Shown piece after piece: positions 62,289 to 64,000 of a stretch of 64,000 nucleotides of DNA. This DNA is from Ruegeria sp. TM1040 (GTDB taxonomy: Bacteria; Pseudomonadota; Alphaproteobacteria; Rhodobacterales; Rhodobacteraceae), in contig NC_008044.1 in assembly GCF_000014065.1 (NCBI RefSeq), forward strand, positions 1,821,501 through 1,885,500. Reading direction: 5' to 3'. Both the position numbers and the translations under genes were made by a program. Every line of letters begins with the position of its first letter. Position 1 is the stretch's first letter. The notes below the pieces were generated by a model. The model had not been told where the DNA came from. It did not search any database and worked only from the letters and a program-made list of their open reading frames with translations.

Positions 62289-62936
62289 ATGACCGATAAA
62301 ATCGCCCTTATCACCGGGGCCTCGCGCGGCCTCGGTGCCGCCCTGGCAGAGGCGCTTGCGCCCACCCACCACATCATCGCCGTCGCCCGCACCACGGGCG
62401 CGCTCGAAGAGCTGGACGACCGCATCCAGGCCGCAGGCGGTTCCGCGACGCTGGCCCCCATGGACATCACGGTCCCCGAGGCGATGGCCACCCTCTGCCG
62501 TGGCATCTTTGACCGCTGGGGCAAGCTGGATCTGTGGCTCCATACCGCAATCCATGCCGCCCCCCTCAGCCCGGCTCACCATGTGGCGCCAAAGGACTGG
62601 CAGAAATCCGTCAGCGTCAACGCCACCGCGCCTTCGGTGCTGGTACCCTATGTGGCGCCGCTTCTTGGACAGGACGGCACGGCGGTGTTCTTCGACGACC
62701 CGCGCGCGGGCGAGAAGTTCTTCGGCGCGTATGGCGCCACCAAAGCCGCCCAGATCGCCTTGGTGCGCAGCTGGCAGCAGGAAACCATCCGCACCGGCCC
62801 GCATGTCAAACTGCTGACACCCCCGGCCATGCCGACGGCCCTGCGCGCCCGCTTCTTCCCCGGCGAGGATCGCACGCCTCTGACGCCTCCGGCGGAGGCT
62901 GCAAAGGCGCTTCTGACTGACATCCTCGCCCCCTGA
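62289..62936 (+). CDS. short-chain dehydrogenase/reductase family protein
   Basis: 215 aa. Nucleotide motif TGASRGLG (G10, G14, G16) and active-site Y148-G-A-T-K152. The usual NNAG motif reads HTAI and the catalytic Ser is not obvious (FFDDPRAG), so activity may be altered. Substrate unknown. Confidence 0.8.
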   Translation: MTDKIALITGASRGLGAALAEALAPTHHIIAVARTTGALEELDDRIQAAGGSATLAPMDITVPEAMATLCRGIFDRWGKLDLWLHTAIHAAPLSPAHHVAPKDWQKSVSVNATAPSVLVPYVAPLLGQDGTAVFFDDPRAGEKFFGAYGATKAAQIALVRSWQQETIRTGPHVKLLTPPAMPTALRARFFPGEDRTPLTPPAEAAKALLTDILAP

Positions 62937-62951
62937 CGGGCGCCAACCGGC

Positions 62952-63002
62952 TCTTTCTTCTAACACCAAATATCCCGGGGTCCGGGGCAGCGCCCCGGCT
63001 CT
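62952..63002. repeat. dispersed intergenic hairpin repeat, copy 6
   Basis: CTTCTAACACCAAATATCC followed by GGGG and a GGGGC/GCCCC hairpin. Lies between the SDR gene and surE. Confidence 0.8.
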
Positions 63003-63211
63003 GTTCCCGCCTGCCTCCACGCTGGCCGCACTCGGGCCCTTGCTCCCTCGGGTGAATTGGTCACACCGGTTGGCGCGCTCAATATGGGGTGCAGGCAAAA
63101 ACCTTGCCCTGCAGCGCCCCGCCACCTATTCAGGGCGCAACTGCCACGGCCCGTTCGACCGGCGCCCTGGCATCGAAACCTGAAAATTTCGCAGACATGC
63201 AAGGGGTCAAA

Positions 63212-63994
63212 ATGCGCATTCTGGTCACCAATGACGACGGCATCAGCGCGCCGGGGCTGGCGGTCCTTGAACAGATCGCAACAGAGCTGGCCGGCCCCGA
63301 GGGCGAAGTCTGGATCGTCGCACCCGCCTTCGAACAATCCGGCGTTGGCCATTGCATCAGCTACACCCACCCCTCGATCCTCTCCGAGCTTGGACCCCGC
63401 CGATTTGCCGCCGAGGGCTCGCCGGCCGACTGTGTTCTCGCGGCCCTTCATGTGGTGATGAAGGACACCCCGCCGGACCTGATCCTATCGGGGGTAAACC
63501 GGGGCAACAACTCTGCCGAAAACGCCCTGTATTCAGGCACCCTTGGCGGCGCGATGGAGGGCGCCCTTCAGGGCGTGCCCGCAATGGCGCTTTCGCAATA
63601 TTACGGCAGCGGCAATCGCGACCTGGAGAACCCCTTTGAGGCCGCGCGTGCACATGGCGCGGAGGTGGTGCGCAAACTCCTGTCCGCCACGCCGCAGAAC
63701 GACAGCCCCTACCGGCTCTTTTACAACATCAACTTCCCTCCCGTGGCCGCCGGGGATGTGAAGGGCATCAAAGTCACCACCCAGGGCTGCCGCAGTGGCA
63801 AGCGCTTCTCCGCAGAAGAGCAGTTCTCCCCCAACGGCAAGCGCTTCATCTGGGTGAAGGGCGGCGACCAGCAGGTATCCACCGCGCCGGAAACGGACGC
63901 GGCGGCAAACCTCGACGGGTTCATCTCTGTCACTCCCATGCGCGCGGATCTCACTGCGCATGACGCTGTGGAGGCCTTGAAGGCGATCGAATGA
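63212..63994 (+). CDS. surE: 5'-nucleotidase SurE
   Basis: 260 aa from the ATG with AAGGGG upstream. Metal site residues D8 and D9 (NDDG), S43 and N96 (SGVNRGNN) are all present. Removes phosphate from nucleoside monophosphates, active in stationary phase. Overlaps the next gene by four bases. Confidence 0.95.
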   Translation: MRILVTNDDGISAPGLAVLEQIATELAGPEGEVWIVAPAFEQSGVGHCISYTHPSILSELGPRRFAAEGSPADCVLAALHVVMKDTPPDLILSGVNRGNNSAENALYSGTLGGAMEGALQGVPAMALSQYYGSGNRDLENPFEAARAHGAEVVRKLLSATPQNDSPYRLFYNINFPPVAAGDVKGIKVTTQGCRSGKRFSAEEQFSPNGKRFIWVKGGDQQVSTAPETDAAANLDGFISVTPMRADLTAHDAVEALKAIE

Positions 63995-64000
63995 GCGGGC
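63991..64000 (+). CDS. pcm: start of protein-L-isoaspartate O-methyltransferase gene, partial
   Basis: ATGAGCGGGC begins at 63991, overlapping the surE stop (ATGA). In Rhodobacteraceae and many other proteobacteria surE is followed by pcm, so this is probably its first codons (M-S-G). The rest lies outside the window, so the product is inferred from synteny. Confidence 0.4.

Overview
The window looks like chromosomal DNA of an alphaproteobacterium of the family Rhodobacteraceae, most likely the marine Roseobacter group (Ruegeria/Phaeobacter-like). The evidence is GC-rich coding with tight ATGA/TGATG overlaps, an LdtR-like MarR regulator, sdhE beside an XRE gene, the DUF2849-cysI-cysH-DUF934 sulfur operon, infC opening with a non-ATG codon, an aerobic CO-dehydrogenase-type cox cluster, TTAA-N7-TTAA (CtrA-type) boxes and a Hint-domain protein. 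I saw no phage, insertion sequence, CRISPR array or rRNA. One tRNA gene (Cys) is present. The species is inferred, not established.

Layout. 0-2.3 kb: a bufferin-type operon (bufB, bufC, a DoxX membrane protein; the substrate gene would end at the left edge). 2.4-7 kb: ArsC/Spx-like protein, cold-shock protein, folA-thyA, glyoxalase I, a 569-base gap with a strong minus-strand terminator and a possible structured RNA, then an LdtR-like regulator, sdhE and an XRE regulator. 7-15 kb: aspartate aminotransferase, MATE exporter, a NicO/DUF1007 metal-transport pair, a CMD-fold enzyme and parE. 15.2-18 kb: a minus-strand copper set (cytochrome c, copD, copC, cytochrome c, a Cys-containing exported protein). 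18-25.2 kb: a looser mixed region with a 3D-like exported protein, an EAL phosphodiesterase, two LysR regulators each divergent from an enzyme gene, a second cold-shock gene, and several small lineage-restricted genes with long gaps.

25.2-31.1 kb: tRNA-Cys, an Lrp/AsnC regulator, and a divergent operon for sulfate assimilation (siroheme synthesis by cobA, sulfite reductase cysI, APS reductase cysH, and companions DUF2849 and DUF934), then ferredoxin-NADP reductase. 31.2-32.9 kb: an Ala/Glu-rich anchored protein divergent from infC, bounded by terminators. 33-41.4 kb: a seven-gene minus-strand cluster for a form II CO-dehydrogenase-type molybdenum hydroxylase (coxD, coxE, xdhC, a molybdopterin-binding protein, coxS, coxL, coxM). 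41.6-48 kb: an unusual surface-glycan-like island with two family-2 glycosyltransferases, a sulfotransferase, a protein fusing a degenerate sulfotransferase-like domain to a glycosyltransferase, and an unrecognised protein. 48-64 kb: housekeeping genes (pyrC, pyrE, dnaB, alr, MlaE/MlaF-type ABC transporter, pqiA-like, radA, cvpA, purF, surE, start of pcm) plus a degenerate Hint-domain gene behind two CtrA-type boxes.

Two cross-cutting observations stand out. A hairpin-bearing intergenic sequence recurs at least six times between genes in both orientations, twice inside the cox cluster. The 41.6-48 kb island combines three related glycosyltransferase modules with two sulfotransferase-like modules in overlapping genes, and is the best candidate here for an undescribed system. 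Starts were chosen from ribosome-binding sites and family alignment from memory; family assignments were not tested by database search.
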